Below are positions 49,701 to 54,275 of a DNA stretch of 64,000 bases, in pieces. Source of the stretch: Heloderma charlesbogerti (lineage: Eukaryota; Chordata; Lepidosauria; Squamata; Helodermatidae); assembly GCA_026122225.1 (NCBI GenBank), contig JANEZZ010002769.1, positions 558,001-622,000 of the forward strand, in the 5' to 3' direction. Under the pieces are notes generated by a model. The model made no database searches. It had not been told where the DNA came from and saw only the letters and a list, made by a program, of their open reading frames with translations. Numbering within the stretch: position 1 is the first letter of the stretch; each line of letters starts with the position of its first letter. The position numbers were made by a program, and so were the translations under genes.

Positions 49701-50160
49701 ATCTCAGGGAATAAACACTGGTAGTGATTTCCAGAAGGGTAGCCATGTTAGTCTGTTTCAGCAAAATCAACAACAAGAGTCCTATGGCACCTTCAAGATC
49801 TCTAGTCTCAAGCTTATGCCCCAATACATCTGTTTTGTCTTTAAAGTGCCACAAGACTTTCAAGACTTTATAATGCCATAAGACTAGTAGTGAGAGTCTG
49901 TCTTTTCCATCTTGAGATCAGTTAACTAGTTAGTTATAGATCTTCTCAATCACACAATGTTTGAACTCAGAAGAATCTGAGCAGGACTTCCATCAAAAGG
50001 TTTGTGGCTTCAGTAATTTGTACTCAGTTCCCAGTTTCCTATCTTTCCATTTCCCTAGTACCTGAAAATCAAATATAATAATAATTATAATCATCATCAT
50101 CATCACCTGCTGCACAGTAGTGAAGATGCTTCCCAAAGGAGCAGTATTTCCAGCTGCCAT
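881..50160 (-). CDS. SLC4A3: SLC4A3 (anion exchanger 3, AE3), full-length isoform, 22 coding exons
   Basis: AE3 is a plasma-membrane electroneutral Cl-/HCO3- exchanger of brain, heart and retina that lowers intracellular pH. The joined exons give 1,235 residues. The order is an acidic/basic N-terminal tail (1-340), the conserved cytoplasmic domain (about 340-665), a variable acidic linker (about 660-690) and the polytopic membrane domain (about 710-1205), ending in NELHMPV. Both anion-exchanger family signatures are present: [12 protein letters not shown] (693-704) and [15 protein letters not shown] (840-854). The paralogue is AE3 and not AE2 because of [43 protein letters not shown] and the [12 protein letters not shown] extracellular loop. 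Every intron has GT-AG ends and compatible phases, and no internal stop is needed. The coding span is about 49 kb, against roughly 15 kb for the human gene (recalled). Confidence 0.96.
1282..1455 (-). CDS. SLC4A3: SLC4A3 exon 22
   Basis: 58 codons, phase 0 on both sides, starting [14 protein letters not shown] and ending HERELKA. It carries the last hydrophobic membrane segments ([15 protein letters not shown]) and the start of the cytoplasmic C-tail. The acceptor is CCCCTAG and the donor GTAAGC. Confidence 0.97.
1745..1914 (-). CDS. SLC4A3: SLC4A3 exon 21
   Basis: Encodes residues about 1097-1152, [20 protein letters not shown] through [13 protein letters not shown]. It is a near-identical match to the conserved AE membrane core. 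It starts with two bases completing a Gly codon and ends in phase 0 at GTAGGT. Confidence 0.97.
2215..2380 (-). repeat. Unclassified interspersed repeat, copy 1
   Basis: Its reverse complement aligns with 32200-32365 over about 165 bp (TTTTTTATCCTGC, CTTTACATGA, GCACTAAATG, GATAATGAGCTATCA blocks). No coding capacity. Confidence 0.6.
2612..2865 (-). CDS. SLC4A3: SLC4A3 exon 20
   Basis: Encodes residues 1012-1095. It includes the intracellular loop [18 protein letters not shown], the [13 protein letters not shown] segment and the KEQRVTG loop. [14 protein letters not shown] matches AE3 better than AE2. The acceptor is TTTACAG and the donor GTGAGG. Confidence 0.97.
3289..3455 (-). CDS. SLC4A3: SLC4A3 exon 19
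   Basis: Encodes residues 956-1010, [18 protein letters not shown] through LIFMETQIT. It holds the extracellular loop after YTQ and the next membrane helix. It starts in phase 0 and ends in phase 2 at GTAAGT. Confidence 0.97.
4707..4739. repeat. CTG/GTT microsatellite
   Basis: Seven CTG units followed by GTT units, in SLC4A3 intron 18. Confidence 0.9.
5437..5573. mobile_element. Palindromic non-autonomous element, family A, copy 1
   Basis: Inverted arms CCAGCCTT...AAGGCTGG with the internal GATGCCCTCCAAATG / CATTTGGAGGACACCAG. Flanked by a 6-bp direct repeat TCTACA (5431-5436 and 5574-5579). Confidence 0.65.
6383..6447 (+). repeat. Inverted-repeat element fragment (GGCACCTTAAAGACT family)
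   Basis: Carries the CTTGTGGCACCTTAAAGACT arm found at 38185-38345 and 49715-49885. Only one arm is present. Confidence 0.55.
7015..7104 (-). CDS. SLC4A3: SLC4A3 exon 18
   Basis: 30 codons, [19 protein letters not shown] to TDTYTQ, phase 0 on both sides. This is a conserved membrane helix following the FLGGK intracellular turn. The acceptor is CTATAG and the donor GTAGGT. Confidence 0.97.
7454..7563. mobile_element. Palindromic element, family A, copy 2
   Basis: Inverted arms around CTAGATGTTGTTGCACCAC and GAGTCCAACAACATCTGGAG. Homologous to 17827-17928 and 59331-59457. Confidence 0.6.
7876..8082 (-). CDS. SLC4A3: SLC4A3 exon 17
   Basis: 69 codons. The start [13 protein letters not shown] is AE3-type, followed by a variable extracellular loop and then [19 protein letters not shown] and NSRFLGGK. 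The loop holds one N-glycosylation sequon (N-A-S, Asn about 876). The loop is about 10 residues shorter than the human one as I recall it. Confidence 0.97.
8292..8486 (-). CDS. SLC4A3: SLC4A3 exon 16
   Basis: 65 codons, from [19 protein letters not shown] to the second family signature [15 protein letters not shown] and then YK. It encodes two membrane helices and the [19 protein letters not shown] segment. Phase 0 on both sides; the acceptor is TTGCTAG. Confidence 0.97.
8962..10403 (-). mobile_element. BovB (RTE) LINE, 5'-truncated and internally deleted
   Basis: Minus-strand copy with the BovB 3' end and reverse-transcriptase coding ([37 protein letters not shown]). Compared with the copy at 22.4 kb, the sequence jumps from the RDLFKKI region to the [10 protein letters not shown] region, losing about 320 bp. 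An A/T-rich patch of about 40 bp near 9555-9600 breaks the frame. I saw no clear target-site duplication. Confidence 0.92.
11228..11376 (-). CDS. SLC4A3: SLC4A3 exon 15
   Basis: Encodes residues 743-791, [20 protein letters not shown] through [14 protein letters not shown], conserved membrane helices near the anion path. The acceptor is CTCTACAG and the donor GTAAAC. Confidence 0.97.
11675..12045 (+). mobile_element. CR1/L2-like LINE 3' tail
   Basis: A/T-rich 3' UTR ending CCTGGAATCCACTGGATGAA and an AATAAATAAATA tail. The copy at 51850-52156 is clearly homologous. Family assigned by general resemblance only. Confidence 0.6.
12415..12530. mobile_element. Family B element, decayed copy
   Basis: The right arm (ATGCTGAGAGTTGTAGT, TTTTCTGTCTAAATATGCAC, AGGATTGTGCC) is homologous to 14524-14662. 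The left arm has been replaced by a TTTTA repeat. Confidence 0.5.
13292..13516 (-). CDS. SLC4A3: SLC4A3 exon 14
   Basis: 74 codons. It opens with a long acidic run ([11 protein letters not shown]) that is variable between AE proteins. Then come the first family signature [12 protein letters not shown], the [16 protein letters not shown] entry into the membrane, and the first helix ending TFGGLL. The donor is GTAACA. Confidence 0.97.
13780..13993 (-). CDS. SLC4A3: SLC4A3 exon 13
   Basis: 71 codons from [20 protein letters not shown] through [14 protein letters not shown], then a basic coiled stretch ([11 protein letters not shown]). This is the end of the cytoplasmic domain. It starts in phase 0 and ends in phase 1 at GTTTCT, a weaker but consistent donor. 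Confidence 0.95.
14524..14662. mobile_element. Palindromic MITE, family B (PIF/Harbinger-like)
   Basis: A 139-bp near-perfect inverted repeat. It begins GGGCACAATCC and ends GGATTGTGTCC, flanked by TAA on both sides (14521-14523 and 14663-14665), as expected of a TWA target duplication. It has no coding capacity. Confidence 0.7.
14829..14867. repeat. ATT microsatellite
   Basis: About 13 ATT units in SLC4A3 intron 12. Confidence 0.9.
16901..17085 (-). CDS. SLC4A3: SLC4A3 exon 12
   Basis: Encodes residues 535-595, [19 protein letters not shown] through [15 protein letters not shown]. This is the core of the cytoplasmic band-3 fold. The acceptor is CCTGACAG and the donor GTGAGG. Confidence 0.97.
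17086..18535 (-). other. SLC4A3 intron 11
   Basis: 1.45 kb. It contains a palindromic element copy at 17827-17928. I see no coding or RNA features. Confidence 0.75.
17827..17928. mobile_element. Palindromic element, family A, copy 3
   Basis: TTCCCCAGCCTGGCACC at one end and CCAGGTTGAGGAAGGCTGG at the other; the arms pair through CCAGATGTCATGGACT / AGTCCAACACATCTGGA. Confidence 0.62.
18536..18608 (-). CDS. SLC4A3: SLC4A3 exon 11
   Basis: 24 codons, [20 protein letters not shown] then VVLV. The 5' edge was set at a phase-0 acceptor (CTCTGAG) because exon 10 ends in phase 0 at a strong GTGAGT donor. An AG seven bases upstream would break the frame. Confidence 0.88.
19214..19394 (-). CDS. SLC4A3: SLC4A3 exon 10
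   Basis: 60 codons, starting [20 protein letters not shown] and ending ILDPDYRE. It corresponds to the poorly conserved linker after LLLKHSHPND in AE3. Here it contains a His/Asn cluster (HHHNHNH, residues about 475-481). Confidence 0.94.
19985..20120 (-). CDS. SLC4A3: SLC4A3 exon 9
   Basis: Residues 405-448: [20 protein letters not shown], then [19 protein letters not shown] and LLKH. Diagnostic for AE3 in the cytoplasmic domain. It starts with two bases of a Gly codon and ends with AG of a Ser codon. Confidence 0.97.
20983..21522 (+). mobile_element. Solo LTR (540 bp) with 5-bp target-site duplication
   Basis: Begins TGTCAG and ends CTGACA, a 6-bp terminal inverted repeat with TG...CA ends. 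It is flanked by GCTAC at 20978-20982 and 21523-21527. An ATTAAA in the last fifth suggests plus orientation, antisense to SLC4A3. No internal gag/pol is present, so it is a recombined solo LTR. A GC-rich open stretch (20975-21298) crosses into it but shows no known domain. The superfamily is not decided; Ty3/Gypsy or an endogenous retrovirus are both possible. Confidence 0.8.
21532..21712 (-). CDS. SLC4A3: SLC4A3 exon 8
   Basis: 60 codons, [20 protein letters not shown] through [20 protein letters not shown] and [14 protein letters not shown]. Its donor is GTGAGTAGC. An LTR begins directly after those nine intron bases. Confidence 0.97.
22131..22282 (-). CDS. SLC4A3: SLC4A3 exon 7 (common to both isoforms)
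   Basis: 50 codons, [19 protein letters not shown], a Ser-rich stretch, then eight lysines (about 329-336) and LDRKPHE. It starts with two bases (GT) that complete Ser when joined to exon 6 and Arg when joined to the alternative first exon at 30.5 kb. It is therefore the junction of the two transcripts. Confidence 0.96.
22411..22422. repeat. BovB target-site duplication, left copy
   Basis: ACAGAATTCAGC, repeated exactly at 25639-25650. Confidence 0.85.
22423..25638 (+). mobile_element. BovB (RTE) LINE, essentially full length
   Basis: A 3.2-kb non-LTR retrotransposon in an SLC4A3 intron, antisense to the gene. An endonuclease-region frame (22488-22976) includes [19 protein letters not shown] and ends in a stop. 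A second frame (23608-25308, 566 codons) holds reverse transcriptase with [20 protein letters not shown] and YADD (24862-24873). The endonuclease part between the frames is broken by small shifts. A 12-bp duplication flanks it. It is a dead but young-looking copy. Confidence 0.95.
25639..25650. repeat. BovB target-site duplication, right copy
   Basis: ACAGAATTCAGC, matching 22411-22422. Confidence 0.85.
26243..26445 (-). mobile_element. SINE with tRNA-like head on the minus strand
   Basis: The plus strand reads TACTGAGTCAGACCATTGG ... CTTCTGCATGCAAAGCC ... GACTGAGCTATTTCCCC. The last part is an antisense tRNA-like head. Related copies are at 52520-52700, 54068-54275 and 63420-63600. Confidence 0.6.
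26745..27080 (-). mobile_element. CR1/L2-like LINE 3' region
   Basis: Minus-strand copy of a common reptile LINE end. It includes a GGGCAGTATACAA tail and a stretch complementary to the GAACATTCCACAAC segment. Confidence 0.55.
27239..27463. mobile_element. 225-bp element with 38-bp terminal inverted repeats
   Basis: The left end reads CAGTTCGCACGATCGTCAGG. The right end, reverse-complemented, reads CAGTTCACACAATCATCAGT. Both continue into a shared GGTTAACAAGCCA block. It has no coding capacity and interrupts a SINE. The superfamily is not determined. Confidence 0.7.
27509..27852 (+). mobile_element. BovB LINE, 3'-end fragment
   Basis: 344 bp matching the 3' end of the copies at 25.3-25.6 kb and 33.8-34.1 kb, ending in the same ACTGAACAACAA tail. 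It interrupts a tRNA-derived SINE. Confidence 0.9.
29468..29556. repeat. Inverted repeat around a TACAGGTACCTGTA centre
   Basis: The GCTATTAGCCCCAGTGAGAA arm pairs with CTTTCCCCAGTGGAGCTAAT and its continuation. The centre TACAGGTACCTGTA is a perfect palindrome. Probably a small DNA element. Confidence 0.55.
30532..30724 (-). CDS. SLC4A3: SLC4A3 alternative first exon (cardiac-type cAE3 N-terminus)
   Basis: 64 codons plus one base. It opens with [16 protein letters not shown], continues with an aromatic/acidic stretch ([19 protein letters not shown]) and ends YPSLEPT. The donor is GTAAGT and the phase is 1, which joins exon 7 as [10 protein letters not shown]. Mammalian AE3 has a heart-specific transcript from a promoter in intron 6 with its own coding exon. 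This exon lies in exactly that intron and gives a predicted 1,007-residue isoform lacking the first 293 residues of the long form. The ATG has G at -3 and +4. I did not match the residues to a remembered cAE3 sequence, so identity rests on position, phase and open frame. Confidence 0.85.
30895..30901 (-). promoter_or_regulatory. SLC4A3: TATA-box candidate for the cAE3 internal promoter
   Basis: TATAAAA on the minus strand, about 170 bp upstream of the alternative ATG. This would put transcription start near 30,865-30,870 and leave a 5' UTR of about 140 nt. Inferred from position and consensus only. Confidence 0.45.
32200..32365 (+). repeat. Unclassified interspersed repeat, copy 2
   Basis: Homologous to the reverse complement of 2215-2380. 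A SINE follows at once (32360-32592). A related piece with the palindrome GCATTTAAAACGG...CCGTTTTAAATGC lies beyond it (32711-32745), so the SINE may have split a longer element. Confidence 0.55.
32360..32592 (+). mobile_element. tRNA-derived SINE
   Basis: Contains a B-box-like GGTTCTAGTCC, the ACTCAGCCATGGAAGCTCAC segment, a GTTGTTGTGAGGATAAAATG block and an AATAAATAAT tail. The head is 5'-truncated compared with 48926-49175. Confidence 0.75.
33235..34131 (+). mobile_element. BovB LINE, 5'-truncated, with target-site duplication
   Basis: 897-bp insertion starting within the reverse-transcriptase region (CILSPCLF segment) with [15 protein letters not shown] and the usual 3' end. The 10-bp duplication AGTGTTTAAC lies at 33225-33234 and 34132-34141. 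A one-base change near 33,737 shifts the C-terminal frame. Confidence 0.93.
35020..35101. mobile_element. Family-B-related palindromic element
   Basis: Inverted arms TTAGGAGTTAAGTCCCATTG and GGGACTTATTTCTGAATAAG, ending ATAGGATTGGGTCATAA, similar to the family B terminus. Confidence 0.5.
35562..35773 (-). CDS. SLC4A3: SLC4A3 exon 6
   Basis: 70 codons, [20 protein letters not shown], then [13 protein letters not shown] and [19 protein letters not shown]. The C-terminal half matches the conserved AE N-terminal segment. The acceptor is CTCCACAG and the donor GTAAGG (phase 1). Confidence 0.96.
36165..36330 (-). mobile_element. Decayed tRNA-derived SINE
   Basis: Matches the body of the SINE at 48926-49175 (CCATTTTATCCTCATAACAA, TGAGATAAGCTGAGCTGAGA), with a degraded tRNA-like head. 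Confidence 0.6.
36561..36706 (-). CDS. SLC4A3: SLC4A3 exon 5
   Basis: 48 codons, [16 protein letters not shown] through [20 protein letters not shown] lines up with FSIGSDEDD of mammalian AE3; the remainder is fast-evolving tail. The acceptor is CTTTACAG and the donor GTAAGA (phase 2). Confidence 0.92.
37091..37398 (-). CDS. SLC4A3: SLC4A3 exon 4
   Basis: 102 codons. [20 protein letters not shown] is the conserved AE3 His-rich motif. It is followed by a basic run ([11 protein letters not shown]), then a Glu-rich run and a Ser/Glu tail. The frame is fixed by phase 1 from exon 3 and by the homology. The acceptor is TTCTACAG and the donor GTGAGA. Confidence 0.95.
38185..38345. repeat. Inverted-repeat element (GGCACCTTAAAGACT family)
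   Basis: The left arm GAGTCTTGCGGCACCTTAAA pairs with the right arm GGTGCCATAAGACTCTTCG. The arms are separated by a sequence with inverted TTTATTACGGCATAA / TTATGCCATGATAAA. Confidence 0.6.
38660..38790 (-). mobile_element. LINE 3' tail fragment
   Basis: Minus-strand tail with ATTTATATACCACCTT and a run to AATAAAACC, of the same general type as 26745-27080. Confidence 0.45.
39349..39735. repeat. Element with family-B-like end and internal palindrome
   Basis: Starts GGGCACAATCCTATCGAGAT. A near-perfect 30-bp palindrome lies at 39471-39500 (GGCTAGACAGCTG...CAGCTGTCTAGCC). The right end is uncertain. Confidence 0.4.
40756..40788. repeat. TTTA microsatellite
   Basis: About eight TTTA units next to LINE tails. 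Confidence 0.85.
40855..41090. mobile_element. Two abutting LINE 3' tails
   Basis: A plus-strand tail (CTGGAATCTACTGGATGAAG then AAATAAATACA) runs into a minus-strand tail (TTTATACACCACTAAATATAA). Confidence 0.45.
42090..42109. repeat. CA microsatellite
   Basis: About ten CA units. Confidence 0.85.
43190..43218. repeat. CA microsatellite (interrupted)
   Basis: CA units with one TG interruption, about 310 bp from the exon 3 donor. Confidence 0.85.
43528..43684 (-). CDS. SLC4A3: SLC4A3 exon 3
   Basis: 52 codons, [20 protein letters not shown], then [13 protein letters not shown] and SYCESDFE. [14 protein letters not shown] and SDFEF are conserved AE3 landmarks. The donor was taken as GTACGT (phase 1) and not the GTAAGT four bases on, because only phase 1 keeps exon 4 in the HRQTSHH frame. 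Confidence 0.94.
44977..44988. repeat. BovB target-site duplication, left copy
   Basis: AAGGTTGTGAAG, repeated exactly at 48196-48207. Confidence 0.88.
44989..48195 (+). mobile_element. BovB (RTE) LINE, full length, nearly intact
   Basis: 3,207 bp, with the same 5' start (CCCCTTCATGGATCACTG) as the copy at 22.4 kb. Open segments are 45054-45641 (endonuclease start), 45987-47327 and 46993-48189 (reverse transcriptase through the C-terminus, with YADD and [11 protein letters not shown]). One 8-bp deletion after 47180 shifts between the last two frames. A small shift near 45,620 and a few others are the only breaks seen. The flanking 12-bp duplication is perfect. Confidence 0.95.
48196..48207. 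repeat. BovB target-site duplication, right copy
   Basis: AAGGTTGTGAAG, matching 44977-44988. Confidence 0.88.
48926..49175 (-). mobile_element. tRNA-derived SINE, near full length
   Basis: Minus strand: head GGTGTAGTGGTGAGAGTG (A-box region), B box GGTTCTAGTCC, conserved body, and a tail rich in ATC/AAT on the far side. Confidence 0.8.
49715..49885. repeat. Inverted-repeat element (GGCACCTTAAAGACT family)
   Basis: GAGTCCTATGGCACCTTCAA on the left and CTTTAAAGTGCCACAAGACT on the right; homologous to 38185-38345, with a partial repeat of the right arm. Confidence 0.6.
50091..50105. repeat. CAT microsatellite overlapping the exon 2 splice donor
   Basis: Five CAT units; on the minus strand they form GTGATGATGATG..., so the donor GT lies within the repeat edge. 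Confidence 0.8.
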
Positions 50161-50259
50161 CTTGGTTTATGATCTATGGGCCGTCATGCAATTTTTGGGC
50201 CAATATCAACCCTTCTCTTTCATTAGCAGGCACCCAGTAAGTCTGAGGCGTGGCATAAC
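50107..50259 (-). CDS. SLC4A3: SLC4A3 exon 2 with the long-isoform start codon (coding 50107-50160)
   Basis: The proposed start ATG is at 50158-50160 (A at -3, G at +4) and opens only 18 codons ([18 protein letters not shown]) before a phase-0 GTGATG donor. The peptide resembles the MANG...PPG start of mammalian AE3. The distance from Met to the DLxKTLA motif is about 36 residues, against about 38 in human (recalled). The upstream acceptor is a good one (TCCTTTCTCCACAG). Three other ATGs lie in the 5' UTR part of the exon. Open phase and length agreement support it, but no long homologous stretch does. Confidence 0.7.
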
Positions 50260-51849
50260 CTGTGGAGAAAGGACAGAATACATTGGCAACTGGACCAGGG
50301 AAATGGCAGGGGTACGGAGCTACAGTTGTGATGATTAAGAGCTAATGGAAAGTAAGACCCACTGCTCAGAATCACGCGACACCCTTATGCTAGACACTGA
50401 GTTCTAAATTAATTATAAGCACTCAGAAAAGTGACCTGGATATTGCTATGGACAGCTCAACAACTTGCTTGGCTCAGATAGCATGCAGCTAAGTGTCAAG
50501 ATGTAAAAGGAATGGTGTGTAGCATAATAATAATAAGGATCGTCTAATAATGTCCTCCTCTGGAGAGTGATGTGCCATCCCAGTCACCAATCTCATAAAG
50601 AAATGTGGGGGCGGGGGGAGTGCCCACTAGATAAGACTCTGATGCTGAGGAAAAGCCTCTTTGTGGGGTGATTGGATAGACGAGGCCATTGGGATCAAAG
50701 CAACATGAGATGACACAACAGATGTTTGCAAATAGCAAACAGCAAAGGGAAGGAAAAATAATGCAAGGGTCAAAGGCAGCCATTTATAGCCAATCAAGGA
50801 AGCATAGCTAAATAATCCCTCCGTTTGTGTAATCCCTAATGTGGCCACTGGATCTCACTGAGCAGCAACTTGTCTCTTAATAGCCGTCTTGGGATTTTCT
50901 GACTTCTCTTCAAAATAGTTAGACAAAGCAGACTGTGGATAGCATTGCTTCCTCCTTGCAGGATTTAAATAGGAGTCGTGATATTTTTTTTGCTTCCCAC
51001 CTGGTTAACTGTGTGTATGTGTGTGCGTTTACCTCAGCTTCAGGTCTAGGTGGTGGTCAATTTTCCATATGCATCTGTGTTGGTAGATTAGAGCATGCAA
51101 ATCAACAGTAGCAGGTTGTTTTCTCTGGGAGAGGCAGCAACTATAGAGTTACAAAAATCTGCCATAGCTGTGAGAGTGTGGGTAGCAAAAGGGCACATGA
51201 AACTGAGTGTGCTGACTGCGAATGAATGTGCAAAATTAAGAAAATAATAACACTCAATAAATAAAGCTAATTATACACACATCGTTCTAAGTTTGTAGGC
51301 TGCTGACACAAATCAGAAAAGAGTTTAGAGTTCCTGAAAAAGCCTTGCGAACAATTCCCCTGAAAACATAACTTCAGTGTACAACAGTAACAAACATACC
51401 TATGCTCAGGCCTGCAGAAATCCTGTAATAAGTTGGGTTAAGAATTCTATGAAACCCAGCTAAAGTGTAGGAAATAACAGATTTTTGAGGCAAGAAATAT
51501 CATTGCACCCACTTGGCTCGAGCCTGCTGCTGCTTCAGCATCTAATTATCCCTGTTCTGTCAAAACACTACCCCTTTAGCAAGAATAGGTATTGTCTAGG
51601 AGCCCATCTCCACCCTGTTATTGTGAATCTAGTGCTTTCCTACAAGGCAACTGCAATGGCTAACTGCAATAAAATATTAACTTTATTTCTAGTTTTAATT
51701 TGCCTACATAGCTTTCAACTCAATGGATTTGGCGAAGGCTTTGGTTGCTCTTGAAAAACTATTTCCTCTTGAATAGTGCCAAGAGAAGTTTCATAAACTA
51801 TAATGATGCCAATCCAGAGCAAGTAGCTAATAGATCACTGGCATTGTCT

Positions 51850-52156
51850 AACAGCATTGAGTACTGGCATTTCTATGTTGGCACCCTGGCTCTGGAATGC
51901 TCTCCCTAAAGAGGTACTGCTGGTGCCGACATTACAGTCTTTCTAGCCCAGGTTAAGACTTCTCTATTTGCCCTAGCATTTTAAAGAGTTCAGTTGTCTC
52001 CGTCTCCTGTAGTTTGTATAGTCTTTTATTGCCTTTTAGTCTGTCGTTATTATGAAGGATATTGTTTTCATTGTATTTGTATTTTGTTTAAATAATGTTT
52101 ATGTCTATAGTGCACCACCCTGGCATCCACTGGATGAATGCAGTTTAGAAATATGT
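51850..52156 (+). mobile_element. CR1/L2-like LINE 3' tail
   Basis: Homologous to 11675-12045 across CTCTGGAATGCTC, TTACTATGAAGGATATT-type and CCACTGGATGAA blocks, ending in a CAAA microsatellite. Confidence 0.6.
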
Positions 52157-52181
52157 TAAACAAACAAACAAACAAACAAAC
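52157..52181. repeat. CAAA microsatellite
   Basis: Six CAAA units forming the tail of the LINE 3' end at 51850-52156. Confidence 0.85.
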
Positions 52182-52519
52182 GATGGATTATACAGTGGTC
52201 TCCTACCCATGTAGATTATTGTGGATAGTGACCCTCAAAACACCACTCTTAACCTTTCAAATAAATTCACATACACATCCAGTAATAGGTGTATCTGTCT
52301 GTAATACCTGCATACCATCCTATTTTCTGACACTGTGCTGCTGGTATGGCCCATCCCATGTGCCGGGAAAGCAAGTCCTGAGATTGGCCCTATTATACTC
52401 AGGCAGGCTTGTCAGACTCTTGATATCCTCCTCCGCCCTTGAGAAATACAGGCTACCACCACCAATCCTGACAAAACTAATGAAAGTCATTCATTTTACA
52501 GGCAATGGGAAGCATATGA

Positions 52520-52700
52520 TATAGGAATATATGAAGGAACATTATAGACTCAGCATAGGTCCATCTAGCCCAGTATTGTCAACTCTGACTGGCAGTAGCT
52601 CTCTGGAATCTCAGGCACATCTTTCCTAGCCCTGCTAGCTGAGATCCTGGTGATACCAAGGACTGGACCTGGGCCGTTCTGCATACAAAACATCTCCTCC
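52520..52700 (-). mobile_element. SINE with tRNA-like head on the minus strand, decayed
   Basis: Same family as 26243-26445: TCCATCTAGCCCAGTATTGT, CTCTCTGGAATCTCAGGCA and TGGGCCGTTCTGCATACAAA blocks. Confidence 0.6.
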
Positions 52701-53596
52701 CTCTTTGTGATACCAAGCTTGGTTTGTCCTGAGCCTATCAATTTGGAAGTGAAGCAGGGACACACAAAAACAAGGCAGTGGCTTCTGCATATTCTGGAGA
52801 CTGCTCAGGTATGCAGAAGTATATTTGTTTGTAAATTAGAAGGAGGGGAGATACAAAAAACAATGCACCAATGGCCTATGTGCAGGGGCTTTCAGGACAT
52901 ATGGAATGCTGAGGGTGTCCACTGGGAAAAGAAAAAGAGAAATGTGCAGGGAAGGGATTGGCCTACTTGATTCCATAACCATTTCTTGTATCCTGGAGGT
53001 GGGGATTACAGTTGTGGGGGAGGCATGCCATGAGGCTAAAAAGCTCTCCTTTGCGCACTATATGAGGAAGCTTCAAGAGGAGAAAAAGGAATAAGGTCAA
53101 TTTTTCCCTTTCCTACTCTAACGTGCCTTCCCCTGCTATATAGCAATAAAGTGATGATGTTTGGAGCTTCCAGCCAGCCCTAAACCTGAAACCATTAGTA
53201 CCACATAACAGAAGGGGGAAAGTTTTAGGAGTGGGGAGGAATGGGAAAAAAATGTTGTTTTCCTTCCCTTCCCCAAACCTCCCCCTCCCCCATGCGACTC
53301 AAGCAGCATGACATGGTTCCTTTTCCAGATAGCTCAGAGCCCTGAACAGGAGCGCTCCTCACAATGTTTTGTTGTGAGTCCCCACTTGTATGCTCTATCA
53401 CTGAGCTATGGGCTCTCCTATCTGTGGACAGGGTTTAATTCACCAAGGACTTGGGCCCTGAAACTTGCTCTCAGTGCCACAATTCAAAATGCCTCTGAAT
53501 ATGTGCAACTCATTGGTCCTTCAGGACTGAAAACCTCATTTCAGATAACCCCCGCCCCCCGCATTCTGTTTCTAAACAATTGCATTGATGTATTGC

Positions 53597-53613
53597 GGGG
53601 GGGGGGGGGGGGG
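53597..53613. repeat. 17-base G homopolymer
   Basis: Uninterrupted G run; its length may be unreliable in the assembly. Confidence 0.85.
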
Positions 53614-53837
53614 ATGGGACTTCTTGGCCAGACAGTGTCACTTTCCATACAGCTTACAAACTTGAGCCATAGTACTTTCCATACAGTCTTGAGTCATATT
53701 ACCTATCTTTTTAGAAATTAAAAGCAACTAGATAACACCCTATTTCCATATGTATAGAGCAGGCATAGCTTGAGAGGGTACGGAGAAACTGGGCTGGCTG
53801 GAGCACTGGCTGGAATAGAAATATGGGTATTTGGTTA

Positions 53838-53918
53838 GAGTATTAGAGGATGGCCAGGGAGATCTGGGTTCAAATTTCCACTCAGCCATGAAGATTACTG
53901 GGTGACTTTGGACATCCT

Positions 53919-53958
<40 letters not shown>

Positions 53959-54055
53959 AGCCCCTGCTACTTCAAAAGGTTGTTGGGAAGACACCATGTG
54001 TGCCACACTAAGGTCATTGGAGAAAGGGTGGGATAACATGTAATAAAATAACAAT
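53838..54055 (+). mobile_element. Decayed tRNA-derived SINE with CT expansion
   Basis: GGGAGATCTGGGTTCAAATT head and ACTCAGCCATGAAG body. A CT microsatellite has grown at 53918-53959 and splits the body. Confidence 0.65.
53918..53959. repeat. CT microsatellite
   Basis: About 20 CT units inside a SINE. Confidence 0.9.
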
Positions 54056-54067
54056 CCAAAAATTGCT

Positions 54068-54275
54068 GAAAACACAGATGGACATTAGAAGTTGCCTTTT
54101 ACTATCAGATTACTGGTCTATCTAGCCCAGTATTGTCTGCACTGACCAGCAGTAGCTTCCAGCAGAGATCTTTCCCATCACCTCTACATGACCATTTAAC
54201 TAGAGATGCCAGGGATGAAACCCAGAACCTTCTGCATGCAAAACATTTGCTCTGTCACTGAGCTATGGACCATCT
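54068..54275 (-). mobile_element. SINE with tRNA-like head on the minus strand
   Basis: Same family as 26243-26445, including CTATCTAGCCCAGTATTGTC, CTTCTGCATGCAAAACA and CACTGAGCTATGGACC. Confidence 0.65.
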
